DNA of 64,000 nt from Chloroflexota bacterium (GTDB taxonomy: Bacteria > Chloroflexota > UBA11872), in NCBI GenBank assembly GCA_028874175.1, contig JAPPLN010000113.1, positions 44,059 through 108,058 on the forward strand, written 5' to 3'. Position 1 is the first letter of the stretch, and each line of letters begins with the position of its first letter. Of the stretch, positions 9,831 through 19,500 are shown one piece after another. The translations under genes were made by a program, and so were the position numbers. Below the pieces are notes generated by a model. It was not told the origin of the DNA. It was given only the letters and a program-made list of their open reading frames with translations, and searched no databases.

Positions 9831-11081
9831 TTGATGTCTGGGTTCCACGTGGCACTACTTGTCCAGAAGTTCGGCGGCTCGTCGCTCGCAACCAGCGAGC
9901 GAATTCGAATCGTGGCCGAGCGGATACATGACTCACTGTCGCAGGGTGATCGAGTAGCCCTGGTTGTGTCGGCCATGGGGGACACAACCGACGATCTAAT
10001 TGCCGCAGCGCAGCGCCTGGCCAGTCGGCCGAACTCGCGGGAACTGGACTTTCTGCTGTCCACCGGCGAGCTGGTATCTGCGGCCTTGACATCCATGGCC
10101 CTGCACGAACTTGGGCGCGACGCGGTCGCGCTCTCCGGCCCTCAGGCCGGCATCCGAACCAACGGCCGCTACGGTCGCGCCCGAATCACGGAGATCGAGC
10201 CGACGCGAATCCGCGCGGAACTCGAGGCCGGGCGCGTTCCCGTCATGGCCGGGTTTCAGGGCCTGGGACCTGGTGGCGACATTGTCACGCTGGCGCGGGG
10301 AACGTCGGACACCTCGGCGGTGGCCTTGGCGGTGGCCTTGGGCGTCGACCGCTGCGAGATCTACACCGATGTGGACGGCATCTTCACCGCCGATCCGCGC
10401 ATCGTGCCGGACGCGCGCAAGCTCGATCTGGTGATTTACGACGAGATGCTGGAGATGGCTAAGCTCGGCGCGCGTGTCATGCATCCGCGCGCGGTCGAGA
10501 TTGCCGAACACTTCGGCATGCCGGTGGTGGTACGTTCCAGTTTCAGCGATGCACCAGGGACGGAAATTGTGGCTGAATCAGCGGTTCCAATCGAAACCAT
10601 GCAGCGAGTGCGCGCTGTCGCGCACGACACCGACGTGGCGCGGGTCACCATTCGCGGCGTCAGTGACCGGCCGGGCTTGGCACACGCCCTCTTCCAGCCG
10701 CTCGCCGACCGACATATCAACATTGACGTGATCGTGCAGAACGTCTCGGACGGCGGGGTGACCGACCTTTCGTTCACGATCGCCGAAACAGACCTGGACG
10801 CGACGCTCGACCTGATTCGTCCCGTGGCGGCCGAAATCGGCGCCCGCGACGTGGCGGCGTCAACCGAGTTGGGCAAAGTCAGTATTGTGGGTGTGGGCAT
10901 TCAGAGCACACCCGGCATCGCGTCCCGCATGTTCGGAGCCTTGGCGGCGGACGGCATTAACATCGTCAGCATTACGACCAGCGAGATTCGGCTGACGTGC
11001 CTGGTGGACAAGGCGCAGGTGGCACGCGCGACTGAGCTGCTACACGATGAATTCGATCTGAGCGCTGCAGACGCCGTGTAA
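9831..11081 (+). CDS. lysC: Aspartate kinase (true start may be GTG at 9849)
   Basis: VQKFGGSSLATSERI, RGTSDTSAVALAVALG, two C-terminal ACT-like segments. Confidence 0.95.
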   Translation: MMSGFHVALLVQKFGGSSLATSERIRIVAERIHDSLSQGDRVALVVSAMGDTTDDLIAAAQRLASRPNSRELDFLLSTGELVSAALTSMALHELGRDAVALSGPQAGIRTNGRYGRARITEIEPTRIRAELEAGRVPVMAGFQGLGPGGDIVTLARGTSDTSAVALAVALGVDRCEIYTDVDGIFTADPRIVPDARKLDLVIYDEMLEMAKLGARVMHPRAVEIAEHFGMPVVVRSSFSDAPGTEIVAESAVPIETMQRVRAVAHDTDVARVTIRGVSDRPGLAHALFQPLADRHINIDVIVQNVSDGGVTDLSFTIAETDLDATLDLIRPVAAEIGARDVAASTELGKVSIVGVGIQSTPGIASRMFGALAADGINIVSITTSEIRLTCLVDKAQVARATELLHDEFDLSAADAV

Positions 11082-11176
11082 TGCCGCGCGTTCGTTCCGT
11101 GAACGGCCGCTGGTACCATGAAAGTGCGCGCCAAACCTGTTAAGACGTCGCCTGGAGCGGGAGTGGCGATAGCGAC

Positions 11177-11683
11177 ATGATCGAAATGATCGTGGACAGC
11201 GTGCGGGTGAATCTAATCAGCCCCAGCCGTGTGGTGGTGCTGAAGGAACGGGATGGACCGCGCTATCTCGCGATCGTTATCGGTCAGGGCGAGGCCGACG
11301 CCATTGCCGTCAAGCTACAAGACCACGAGGTTCCGCGGCCGCTGACCCACGACCTCCTCAAGCAACTGATCGAATCGGTTCAAGGGTCCGTTGAGCGCGT
11401 GGTGGTGACCGACCTGGTGGACACGACGTTCTTTGCAACGATCGTGCTGAACATGAACGGCAGCCGCTGCGAACTGGACTCGCGACCGAGCGACGCTATC
11501 GCGCTGGCGGTGCGAGCGAATGCGCCGATTCTGGTTGAGCCGTCAGTGCTTAACGAGGCTGGTTTCGAGCCGGACGTTTCGGGCGAAGAGTCCGGTGAGG
11601 GCGAGCCTGTGGCGGAAGAAAAGCTCGAGGTATTTCGCGAATTCATTAATCAGCTCGACTTGGACGATCTGGGCAAGTCCTAG
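11177..11683 (+). CDS. Bifunctional nuclease family (DUF151) protein
   Basis: IVIGQGEADAIAVKL...RPLTHDLLKQLI...SRPSDAIALAVRANAPI. Confidence 0.9.
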   Translation: MIEMIVDSVRVNLISPSRVVVLKERDGPRYLAIVIGQGEADAIAVKLQDHEVPRPLTHDLLKQLIESVQGSVERVVVTDLVDTTFFATIVLNMNGSRCELDSRPSDAIALAVRANAPILVEPSVLNEAGFEPDVSGEESGEGEPVAEEKLEVFREFINQLDLDDLGKS

Positions 11684-11737
11684 GCTGCCGGCCGCGCTGG
11701 ACGGGATGCTCGGCGTCCCGCCGGCCCGTCCATTTGT

Positions 11738-13939
11738 TCATTCGGTGGCCACGCGTCGAAGCGCCACCGCGCCATTTGAGCCAATAGCGGCGATAACCCA
11801 GTTGCCCGCAGCCATCGATGCGTCCGCGGCTGCGAGGTGCGTCCGACGAACACCGAACGCGGAACCCGGCTCCGGCACGAGCCGGCGAGCGATACCCCCA
11901 CCGGCCGCGACGGCCCAGATCTCAGAGGCGCCCGCGCTCGCAGTGCCCAGTCGATGGATGCCGTCTCCTGCGTCGACCACATAGCTGGAGGCAAGAAGGG
12001 GGCGCTGGCTTGTTGTCGGCGTGTGGAGCGCGAATGTTGCCGTGGGGCCGGACGGTAGGGCCCCGAGGCTGAGGGGCGCGGAGGCAACTCCGTGGTCTGC
12101 GTGGAAGGCCATGAGCCGCCGAGGGGTCGAGGTTACGCTGCCCAGCGGATCGGACGCGCGCAATTGAAATTTCCCCGCGGCGTCGGTCCACGCCGCGGTG
12201 CCGGAGTCGAAGCCGACGGCGATTACAAGAGCTCCCGAAATAGGAGTCCCATTTTCATCCTGCACGATTCCTGTGACTATGCGGCCATTGGATCGCCAGC
12301 CGGACAAGAAGTTAGCCAAATTGATCCGCTCGCTGTGCGTGAGAAGGGCTGCAGCGTGCGAGCCGTCAACCTTGGCTCGAGAGGCGCCGGCCAGTCCCGG
12401 CGCACGCGCGCCCAAGGGTGTGACGCCGTGACATGACGAGCACTGAGTGTCATACGTCCGGCGGCCGCGCTCGACGGTCGGAAGTGCAGGTAGCCCGGCG
12501 AGCGAGCCATCAATCACGGCTAACCCAAAGCCTGGAACGAAGACCGACGTTCCGTCGAACCAGGAAAGAGTCCAGGCCGTTTCGCCGCTGACGGCGACCG
12601 CAGGCGCTGCTGGCAACCCGGACACGCGCACGGTTCGGTGGCTTGGCGATAGATTCACGACAGCCGCCCGCGGTCCCTGGTCGGTGTCAACGACCAGCGC
12701 ATCGAGATCCGGCCCGCGCACATCTACCCGCGTCAGTCGTCCGGAACCCGCAACGAACCGGCGTACCAACTGCATGACCCCAAATGCCGGTGCCGGAGGG
12801 TCTGCAATCGCGCTGGACCACAGACCGAAGTCTGGTTCACCGCGAGGCGATTTACCCGATGGGTCGCGCGTTCCCTTGTATACCAGCAGGCCGCTGGCGC
12901 CCTGGCGCAGTGCGCGCAGGGTGGCGGAAGCCAGAAACGCGCCGTTGATCGGCGCATGGACCAAAGGATCGACCGCAAGATCGCCGTTGAAGTTGATTTC
13001 TTCCACATAGTGGGGCCGTCCGGCGGCGATTCCTGAAATCAGGCGCACGCGGTTTTCAAACCATGAGAGACGTGTGCCAAGGACGTCGGTCGACGTTGTT
13101 TCGCCGACGCGATGCATCCCGTACCAGTGCCACGTCAGGAAGTCGTGGAAGGATGCTGAGTCCACGGCGCGCAGATACGTGGACCAGTCCACGTCGGGCG
13201 CATTCCCGCAGGTCGGACTACCGTCGGGATTCAGCGTGGCGCCGGTGTCGATCGCGTCGAGCGACGGGCCGCCAATAGCAACCACGCCGGAGCCGAAGCG
13301 CCTGGCCGCGGCGGCGCGCGCCGCGGCATAGAGCTCCGCGTACGCGGCGCCGCTGCCGCAGGCGTAGTGCTGACCGGCGTTCTGATGATTGTTCGGCTCG
13401 TTCCAGATGGTGTAAGGCCACGTCAGCGCGACCGGACCGAAGTGATCACGCAATCGCTCAATGGCGTCCGCCACGTACTCGGCATACCCCCTGACGCCGG
13501 CGGCGTTGAAGCGTTCGCTCTCGTGCTGGGAACTTGGGGTGCCGTCGGCGGCAGTCACCCATGCCGGCGCGGCGACAAAGCTCACCATCGGCGTCGCGCC
13601 GGCGTCGAGAACTCGCTGCACGAAGGTATGGAGCCGGCTCCAGTCGAAGTCGGCGGGTGTGCTACCCGCCACAGCGCCGAGAAAGCGATGCCCCACCCAC
13701 ACGCGTACCAGATCGGCTCCGAACTGGGCGGCCCGGTCGATGCCACCGTCTCGATAGAGATCGACGATTTCGTTGGTGCCCAGCTTGAAGTCGAGCGACT
13801 GCGCGAATCCCGTCGAAGGTTGATCGAGATGAACCTTGATGTCTGGCGTTGGCGAGCCACCGAGCAGCAGGCTGCCCAAGAGCAGTGCGCAGGCAAAGCG
13901 AGCTGCGCGGCGCCAGCGACCGGGCAGACCGCTGCCCAT
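11738..13939 (-). CDS. Secreted glycoside hydrolase-like (GH39/clan A-like) protein with CxxCH cytochrome-c-like and carboxypeptidase-regulatory-like segments
   Basis: Signal-peptide-like N-terminus; WPYTIWNEPNN and HYVEEINF putative catalytic segments; RTYDTQCSSCHGVTPLG haem motif; GIVQDENGTPISGALV..AWTDAAGKFQL. Confidence 0.75.
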   Translation of the reverse strand: MGSGLPGRWRRAARFACALLLGSLLLGGSPTPDIKVHLDQPSTGFAQSLDFKLGTNEIVDLYRDGGIDRAAQFGADLVRVWVGHRFLGAVAGSTPADFDWSRLHTFVQRVLDAGATPMVSFVAAPAWVTAADGTPSSQHESERFNAAGVRGYAEYVADAIERLRDHFGPVALTWPYTIWNEPNNHQNAGQHYACGSGAAYAELYAAARAAAARRFGSGVVAIGGPSLDAIDTGATLNPDGSPTCGNAPDVDWSTYLRAVDSASFHDFLTWHWYGMHRVGETTSTDVLGTRLSWFENRVRLISGIAAGRPHYVEEINFNGDLAVDPLVHAPINGAFLASATLRALRQGASGLLVYKGTRDPSGKSPRGEPDFGLWSSAIADPPAPAFGVMQLVRRFVAGSGRLTRVDVRGPDLDALVVDTDQGPRAAVVNLSPSHRTVRVSGLPAAPAVAVSGETAWTLSWFDGTSVFVPGFGLAVIDGSLAGLPALPTVERGRRTYDTQCSSCHGVTPLGARAPGLAGASRAKVDGSHAAALLTHSERINLANFLSGWRSNGRIVTGIVQDENGTPISGALVIAVGFDSGTAAWTDAAGKFQLRASDPLGSVTSTPRRLMAFHADHGVASAPLSLGALPSGPTATFALHTPTTSQRPLLASSYVVDAGDGIHRLGTASAGASEIWAVAAGGGIARRLVPEPGSAFGVRRTHLAAADASMAAGNWVIAAIGSNGAVALRRVATE

Positions 13940-13944
13940 TGGGA

Positions 13945-14949
13945 CTAGGTCCGACTTACGACTTCGCGCTGCCCGGAGACCGAGGACTGCCGAATCGCAG
14001 CCAGCACCTCCAGCAGGTGGACGCTGTCTTCGGGCGGTGAGCCGTTGGGGGCCGCGCCGCCGATTACGGCCAGGAAGTGATCGTCGGGATTGCTTCCGCC
14101 GGAGAGTCCTTCGACTTCACGCGTGACCTTGGCCTCGAGATCGTCCTCCAGAATGACTTCAACGCCTCCCGAGGCCCAGTCCGCGCGGATGGCGCCGCCG
14201 CCGCCAACCACCGCCAGGCGCTCCCCGAACGTGTGGCCGGTACCGATGATGGACAACGTGCCGATGGCGCCGTTCTCGAAGAGCAAAACGGCCGCGCCGT
14301 CGACCTCCACTTCCAGGTCGTAGGTACGCATGCGCGCGTCCACTTCGACGATGCGCAAGCCGGTAGTCCACAGCAGCATGTCCATGAGATGGCTGCCGGA
14401 GTCACTGAGCTGTCCACCGCCGCCCAGGGCCAGCGTGCTTCGCCACTTGCCTCGTGCGGCGCCAATCCAGGCCTGCCACTGGCTGGCTTGCACGTGGGTG
14501 ATGTCACCCATCTCGCCGCCCTGCAGGCGCTGGCGCATATAGGTGTAGCCGGGACTGAATCGACGCTGGAAGCCAACCACTACGTGTTGGCCTAGAGCCT
14601 TAGCGTGATCGGCGATCTCTTGGGCCAGTTCGGGGGTGTGGGCGAGCGGCTTCTCGCAGAGCACGTGTAAGCCGGCATCCAGGGCGCCCATGACATGCTC
14701 GTAGTGAAGGGTATGCGGGGTTGAGACCAGCGCTAGTTCCAGATCGGTCGCGGCCAGGAGGTCACGCCAGTCGGCGTATGCTGGAACTTCGTCCAGGCCT
14801 TCAACATTCGACCGCGCGTTCGCGATTGACGTGTCAGACGGATCCGCCATACCAACCACGTCAACCTCTGGCATCGCGAGGAATCGCCGCAGGTGGCCGG
14901 CGGAGTTGCCGCCAACGCCAATGGCGCCTAGTCGGTATGGCATGGACAT
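13945..14949 (-). CDS. Gfo/Idh/MocA family oxidoreductase
   Basis: LGAIGVGGNSAGHLRRF Rossmann; ALDAGLHVLCEKPLAHT motif. Confidence 0.92.
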   Translation of the reverse strand: MSMPYRLGAIGVGGNSAGHLRRFLAMPEVDVVGMADPSDTSIANARSNVEGLDEVPAYADWRDLLAATDLELALVSTPHTLHYEHVMGALDAGLHVLCEKPLAHTPELAQEIADHAKALGQHVVVGFQRRFSPGYTYMRQRLQGGEMGDITHVQASQWQAWIGAARGKWRSTLALGGGGQLSDSGSHLMDMLLWTTGLRIVEVDARMRTYDLEVEVDGAAVLLFENGAIGTLSIIGTGHTFGERLAVVGGGGAIRADWASGGVEVILEDDLEAKVTREVEGLSGGSNPDDHFLAVIGGAAPNGSPPEDSVHLLEVLAAIRQSSVSGQREVVSRT

Positions 14950-15011
14950 CGTGCAGTGCGCGCAGACGGGCGGAAGTCTACGTCAACGCGGCCAACCGTA
15001 GGGGCCGCAGC

Positions 15012-15338
15012 CTATGCGTCGCGGGTGGTCGGGTCTCCAGGCGCAAACTGACCGCCGTACGGGAGGGGAAGTCGCTCCACGGTCTCACGGAACGTCCCAC
15101 GCCCCTTCAGCAGATCGTGCACGTCCCAGCCCTCGGCTTCCAAATGTTCAAGCACATAGGCCAGTTCGTAGCGATCGCCCGTTTCCTCGTCGATGAACGC
15201 GTCGGTCCAGGCGAGCTGGTGGCGCGGCACCGGAAAGGTTCCCTCGCCGTTGCGGCGGGGAATCTGAAACCGGAACTCGGATACGCGGATGTGGCGACGG
15301 GGCTCGCTGGTCATATGGGTTTCTGGTCGTGGGCCCAA
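15012..15338 (-). CDS. Hypothetical protein (likely start MTSEPRR near 15314)
   Basis: Complete ORF, acidic composition, no shadowing CDS; no family recognised. Confidence 0.5.
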   Translation of the reverse strand: MGPRPETHMTSEPRRHIRVSEFRFQIPRRNGEGTFPVPRHQLAWTDAFIDEETGDRYELAYVLEHLEAEGWDVHDLLKGRGTFRETVERLPLPYGGQFAPGDPTTRDA

Positions 15339-15387
15339 ACGGCCCGGCTGGCTTGGGTGCGATTGTGAAGAGCGCGCCCGCCCTGTG

Positions 15388-16197
15388 TCAACGGGCGGCT
15401 GTGCGACCGATGACGATCAAGTTCGGCGAGTCGTCGCGCCACGGTTGGCGCGTGTAATCGCCGTACACCGCGTCAATCTCCAACCCGGCCTCCACGAACT
15501 CCGCCACCACCTCATCTCGCGTCACCAGCGCCAGGCTGTAACCCAGCCGACGCTCGTCGACCAGCAACGGGCCGTCGTAGTAGCGGTAGATGAGAGTGCT
15601 GCAGCCACGATGCGTTGCCTCGTCGTAGGTGTAGAAGCGCTCGCGGGTTATACGCCGGCCGGTCGAGGGGTCGCGTTCCAGAAACTCGACCTCCTCGTGA
15701 TCCGGCGTGGCGTCAAGCGGCGTGGCCGAGAACACGTCCACGGCCACGCCCCCGCCGGGCCGCACGTGGGCGGCCGCGTTCTCCAGGGTCCGCAGGCGAG
15801 CCGATTGATCCGGCAGTAACAGATATGAGTTGAAGCCCACCAGCGCGAGGTCATAGGTGTCCGTCAGCCGGCACGTACGCATGTCGCCGCGTTGCAGCCC
15901 GAGACGCGCGCTGGTTGACCGCCCTGAGGCAGCGCGGCGTGCCGCAGCCCGCTTGAGCATGGCGGCTGAGGTATCCACGCCGGTGATCTGGAAACCTTGC
16001 CTGGCCAGGGGAATGGCCATGCGGCCGGTGCCGACGGCGAATTCCAGCAGCCGCGGCCCCAAGCGGCGCCCCTCGGCGATCCAGAAGTCCAACTCCGCTC
16101 CGTCGCACTCCGGGTACTCCAGGTCGTAGACCCGTGCGGCCGGGTCGTAGCCGGTTTCGCGAAACGGCGGGGGCGTGACCAGTCTGGGCCGTCGCAT
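15388..16197 (-). CDS. Class I SAM-dependent methyltransferase
   Basis: LLEFAVGTGRMAIPLARQGFQITGVDTSAAML, DLALVGFNSYLLLPD. Confidence 0.88.
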   Translation of the reverse strand: MRRPRLVTPPPFRETGYDPAARVYDLEYPECDGAELDFWIAEGRRLGPRLLEFAVGTGRMAIPLARQGFQITGVDTSAAMLKRAAARRAASGRSTSARLGLQRGDMRTCRLTDTYDLALVGFNSYLLLPDQSARLRTLENAAAHVRPGGGVAVDVFSATPLDATPDHEEVEFLERDPSTGRRITRERFYTYDEATHRGCSTLIYRYYDGPLLVDERRLGYSLALVTRDEVVAEFVEAGLEIDAVYGDYTRQPWRDDSPNLIVIGRTAAR

Positions 16198-16224
16198 GTC
16201 AGGGCCGGCGCGCGGCCGGCGACA

Positions 16225-16932
16225 TCAGTCGGCGCCGGCGTAGTTCAGGGGCGCTGTGGCCAATTCGTCTTCGAGATTGGCGTGGTCTTTCACACTGTCC
16301 ATGCCGCGCCAGCGAGCTTCAGACTGAAAGGCGCCCAGTCGGCCCGCTGCGGCCAGCTCCGGAAACGTGCTGTCCTCGTGGTCGCCGATCTCGGGCAAGT
16401 GGTCTTCAAACGACCGGTCCAACACATACACGCCGCCGTTGATCCAGTGCGGCAGCACCGGGTTGGTAGTGAACTGGCTGACTTTGCGACCGTCGACTTC
16501 CACGATCCCGTACTGGCTCACGTACGGCGTAAGCAGGATGGTCGCCAGATTCCCGTCGTCCCGATGCTGATCCAGCATCGGAACCAGCCGCTGCTCCGTC
16601 AGGATGTCGGCGTTGGAGGCCATCACGATCGGCTCGTCGCGGGGAATCTGCTGCATGCCCAGGCGCAGGCCGCCGCCGCGACCCATCGGCGTGTCCTCGA
16701 CCGCGTAGCTGAAGCTGGCCCCGAAGGCCGAGCCGTCGCCAAAGTGGTCCTCGATGACTTCGTGCAAGTAGCCGCACGAGATTACGAAGTGATCGACCCC
16801 CTGGGCCTGGTACCACTCCACCTGGTGCTGCATGATCGGCTTGCCGGCCACGGCGACCATGGGCTTGGGCACGTTAGCGGTCAGCGGCCGCAGGCGTTCA
16901 CCGCGGCCTCCGGCGATCAATACGGCGTACAC
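16225..16932 (-). CDS. Sugar-phosphate nucleotidyltransferase
   Basis: MYAVLIAGGRGERLRPLTANVPKPMVAVAGKPIMQHQ. Confidence 0.92.
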   Translation of the reverse strand: MYAVLIAGGRGERLRPLTANVPKPMVAVAGKPIMQHQVEWYQAQGVDHFVISCGYLHEVIEDHFGDGSAFGASFSYAVEDTPMGRGGGLRLGMQQIPRDEPIVMASNADILTEQRLVPMLDQHRDDGNLATILLTPYVSQYGIVEVDGRKVSQFTTNPVLPHWINGGVYVLDRSFEDHLPEIGDHEDSTFPELAAAGRLGAFQSEARWRGMDSVKDHANLEDELATAPLNYAGAD

Positions 16933-17036
16933 GCAGCGAACCTCCAGGGCATCACGGGCACCCGGCGCCGCGACGCACGATTATAGGAACGGGCTGCTAC
17001 GGGACTGACCACGCCGGTCAGCGGCGTTGCCTGGTG

Positions 17037-17459
17037 TTACTCGGTGCGGACTGGATCCCATGCGCTGCGTAGTTCGATGATATTGCCATCCGGGTCTCGA
17101 AAGTAGAGGGAACGTCCCTCTGCGTCTTCGGTCGGCCCTTCGACCGCCGATCCGGCGGCCACGATGACCTCGGCGGCACGTTCGAACTCAGCTTCGCCCA
17201 GTGCCAGCGCGATGTGTTGTACGCCCAGCCGCCGCCAGTCGCGGCCGCCAGCTTCCGGTCGCCGTGCCGGCGCCTGGAACAAGTGAAACGAAAAGCCGGG
17301 TGCCGAGAGTACGTGGCGAAACGTCGAACGTGCCTGAGGCGTCAGGTTGAATACGCGGGCGTAAAACGAGGCGCTTCGGTGAAGGTCGCGCACGTTGATC
17401 GCCACGTGATCGAGACGCCTCGGCATCAGACGTCGTGGTCCGACAGATTCCTGTGACAT
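17037..17459 (-). CDS. VOC (glyoxalase/bleomycin-resistance) family protein
   Basis: RLDHVAINVRDLHRSASFYARVFNL...YFRDPDGNIIELR. Confidence 0.9.
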   Translation of the reverse strand: MSQESVGPRRLMPRRLDHVAINVRDLHRSASFYARVFNLTPQARSTFRHVLSAPGFSFHLFQAPARRPEAGGRDWRRLGVQHIALALGEAEFERAAEVIVAAGSAVEGPTEDAEGRSLYFRDPDGNIIELRSAWDPVRTE

Positions 17460-17533
17460 TGGAGTCCTGCTTGGCCCGTTGGTCGGGTTGTGGCCGCGAA
17501 ATCCCGACTACCGATACGGCCTTGAGCCTTGAC

Positions 17534-17549
17534 ATGCTATATGTAGTGC
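17534..17549. promoter_or_regulatory. Candidate NrdR box (atgCTATATGTAGTGc) upstream of nrdR
   Basis: Near-palindromic CTATATGTAGTG resembles consensus acaCwAtATaTwGtgt; overlaps the end of a TTGACA-like -35 (17529-17534). Confidence 0.55.
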
Positions 17550-17593
17550 CCGTGTGATTCGGCCCCCTGCGAAGTCATCGGAGAAAGCGCGAT

Positions 17594-18238
17594 ATGCGGT
17601 GTCCATCTTGCTCGTCAGGACGATTGCAAGTAGTGGACACGCGTGAGGCCGCCGATGCCACCCGCCGCCGCCGTGCCTGCCAGGATTGCGGCCGTCGTTT
17701 TACGACCTACGAGCGTCGCGAGATCTTCACGTGCCCGCACTGTGGACACGATGAAGCGCGAATAGAAACCTGGGAATTTACGTCGCAGGGGACCATGCGC
17801 CGCCGTCGCCGCTGCGCGGATTGCGGACTGGGCTATCAGACGCTGGAGCGTTTGGCGCGGATGGACATCCGCGTGGTCAAGGACGACGGTCAAAGCGAGC
17901 CGTTCAACCGCGGCAAGCTCTATCGCTCGATCATGATCGCCGGGACGAAGCGCCCCGTCACCAGCGACTGGGCAGACGAGGCGGCCATCGAAATCGAGAA
18001 CGAACTGCTCAGTCGTGAGACGCTGGATGTTCCGTCGAAGCAGATTGCCGACCTAGTCATGGAGCGCCTGGTCATGCTCGACGAGGTTACCTACGTACGC
18101 TACGCGTCGGGTTACTTCGGCGAGGGTGGCGTCCAGGACATGCTGGACACCATTAATGAGTCGCGGCGTCGACGCGAGCGAACCGAAATTGAGCGAACGA
18201 ATCTGCCGCTGGTCCCGGCAGACGCTGATGACACTTAG
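17594..18238 (+). CDS. nrdR: NrdR-type transcriptional regulator with two tandem zinc ribbons plus ATP-cone
   Basis: MRCPSC...CQDCGRRFTTYERRE then CPHC...CADCGLGYQTLER, followed by VVKDDGQSEPFNRGKLYRSI ATP-cone. Confidence 0.9.
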   Translation: MRCPSCSSGRLQVVDTREAADATRRRRACQDCGRRFTTYERREIFTCPHCGHDEARIETWEFTSQGTMRRRRRCADCGLGYQTLERLARMDIRVVKDDGQSEPFNRGKLYRSIMIAGTKRPVTSDWADEAAIEIENELLSRETLDVPSKQIADLVMERLVMLDEVTYVRYASGYFGEGGVQDMLDTINESRRRRERTEIERTNLPLVPADADDT

Positions 18239-18306
18239 CCTGCGAATCGTGCCGCGCTCGCACTATGTTTTTCGTGTGCCCGCCATAGGCCATTGAGCAC
18301 GGAGCA

Positions 18307-19500
18307 ATGATCGCTGCCCGCACGTTTATCGGTTTCGGGCTGGCGTTGGCGGTGCTGGGGTTTGTGGTCGGCGTGCGGGCTGAACTGGGACCGGGCCTTC
18401 GTACAGCGTCAGCGCTGGCGTCCGTGGTTCCGGGAAGCCCGCCCACGCCGCTCAAGCTGCGGCCGTCCCCCCGCGTCACCACGCTGGCCTACACGACCCG
18501 CGAGGGCTACGAGTTGCTGGCGGACCTGTATGAACCGCCCAATGCCTCAAGTCTGCCGGCCATCGTGCTCGTCAACGGCGTGGTGCCCCAGGGCCGGGGG
18601 TATCAGCCGCTGGTGGACTTTGCGGACGGGTTGGCGCGCACCGGGTTCGTGGTGCTGGTGCCCGACGCACTCGACTACGGCAACTACCGAGTTTTTCCGG
18701 AAGACATCGGTGCCCTGGTGCGTGGCTTCCAGGTGCTCCAGGACCGGCCATCCGTGGATCCGATGCGCGTGGGGTTCATCGGGTTCAGCATGGGGGGATC
18801 GCTGGCAATGGTTGCCGCCGCCGACCCTGAGATTGCCGACGACGTGGCGCTCATTGCGACCATTGGTGCCTACTACTCGTTGGACGCAATGCTCAGGGCC
18901 GTCACGACCTCCACCGTGCAGGTTGACGACCGGTTCGAGCCGTACCAGCCCGACAGCTACGTCTGGCTGGTGACGCGCAACACGCTGCTCTCGGCCATTC
19001 CGGACGACCGCGATCAGGAGGCGTTGTTCCATCTCTTCGCGCTGGAGACGCCGGACCCAGACCCCGAAGCATTGCCTAGCTACAACCCGGATAAGCTCGG
19101 CCCGCCGGCACGACACGTTTTCGATCTCTTCACCAATCGCGACCCGGCGGCGGTGGGCACGCTGATGGACCGCGTGCGTAGCGAGATGCCGGGAGTGCTC
19201 GAGTCGATCTCGCCCGACGCTCATCTCGAGAGCCTCCGAGCTCCCGCGGCGCTGCTGCACGATCGCGGCGACCTGTACGTGCCGGCGCAGGAATCGCGAC
19301 GAATTTACGATCAACTGGGCGGCGAGCCGCGCGCCCAGTTGGCCGTCCTGGACGTAATTCAGCACGCGCAACTCTCTACGCCCGACCTGTCACCGCCCGT
19401 GCTGCTCGGCTCATTCCTGCCGGGTATGTGGACCCTCTGGCAGTTCACCTACGACGCGCTGGGCCAACTGTCAATGGCTACCAACCCGCACCAAGCGTAG
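18307..19500 (+). CDS. Alpha/beta hydrolase, dienelactone-hydrolase-like, N-terminal membrane segment
   Basis: LLADLYEPP...PAIVLVNG...VGFIGFSMGGSLAM nucleophile elbow. Confidence 0.8.
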   Translation: MIAARTFIGFGLALAVLGFVVGVRAELGPGLRTASALASVVPGSPPTPLKLRPSPRVTTLAYTTREGYELLADLYEPPNASSLPAIVLVNGVVPQGRGYQPLVDFADGLARTGFVVLVPDALDYGNYRVFPEDIGALVRGFQVLQDRPSVDPMRVGFIGFSMGGSLAMVAAADPEIADDVALIATIGAYYSLDAMLRAVTTSTVQVDDRFEPYQPDSYVWLVTRNTLLSAIPDDRDQEALFHLFALETPDPDPEALPSYNPDKLGPPARHVFDLFTNRDPAAVGTLMDRVRSEMPGVLESISPDAHLESLRAPAALLHDRGDLYVPAQESRRIYDQLGGEPRAQLAVLDVIQHAQLSTPDLSPPVLLGSFLPGMWTLWQFTYDALGQLSMATNPHQA

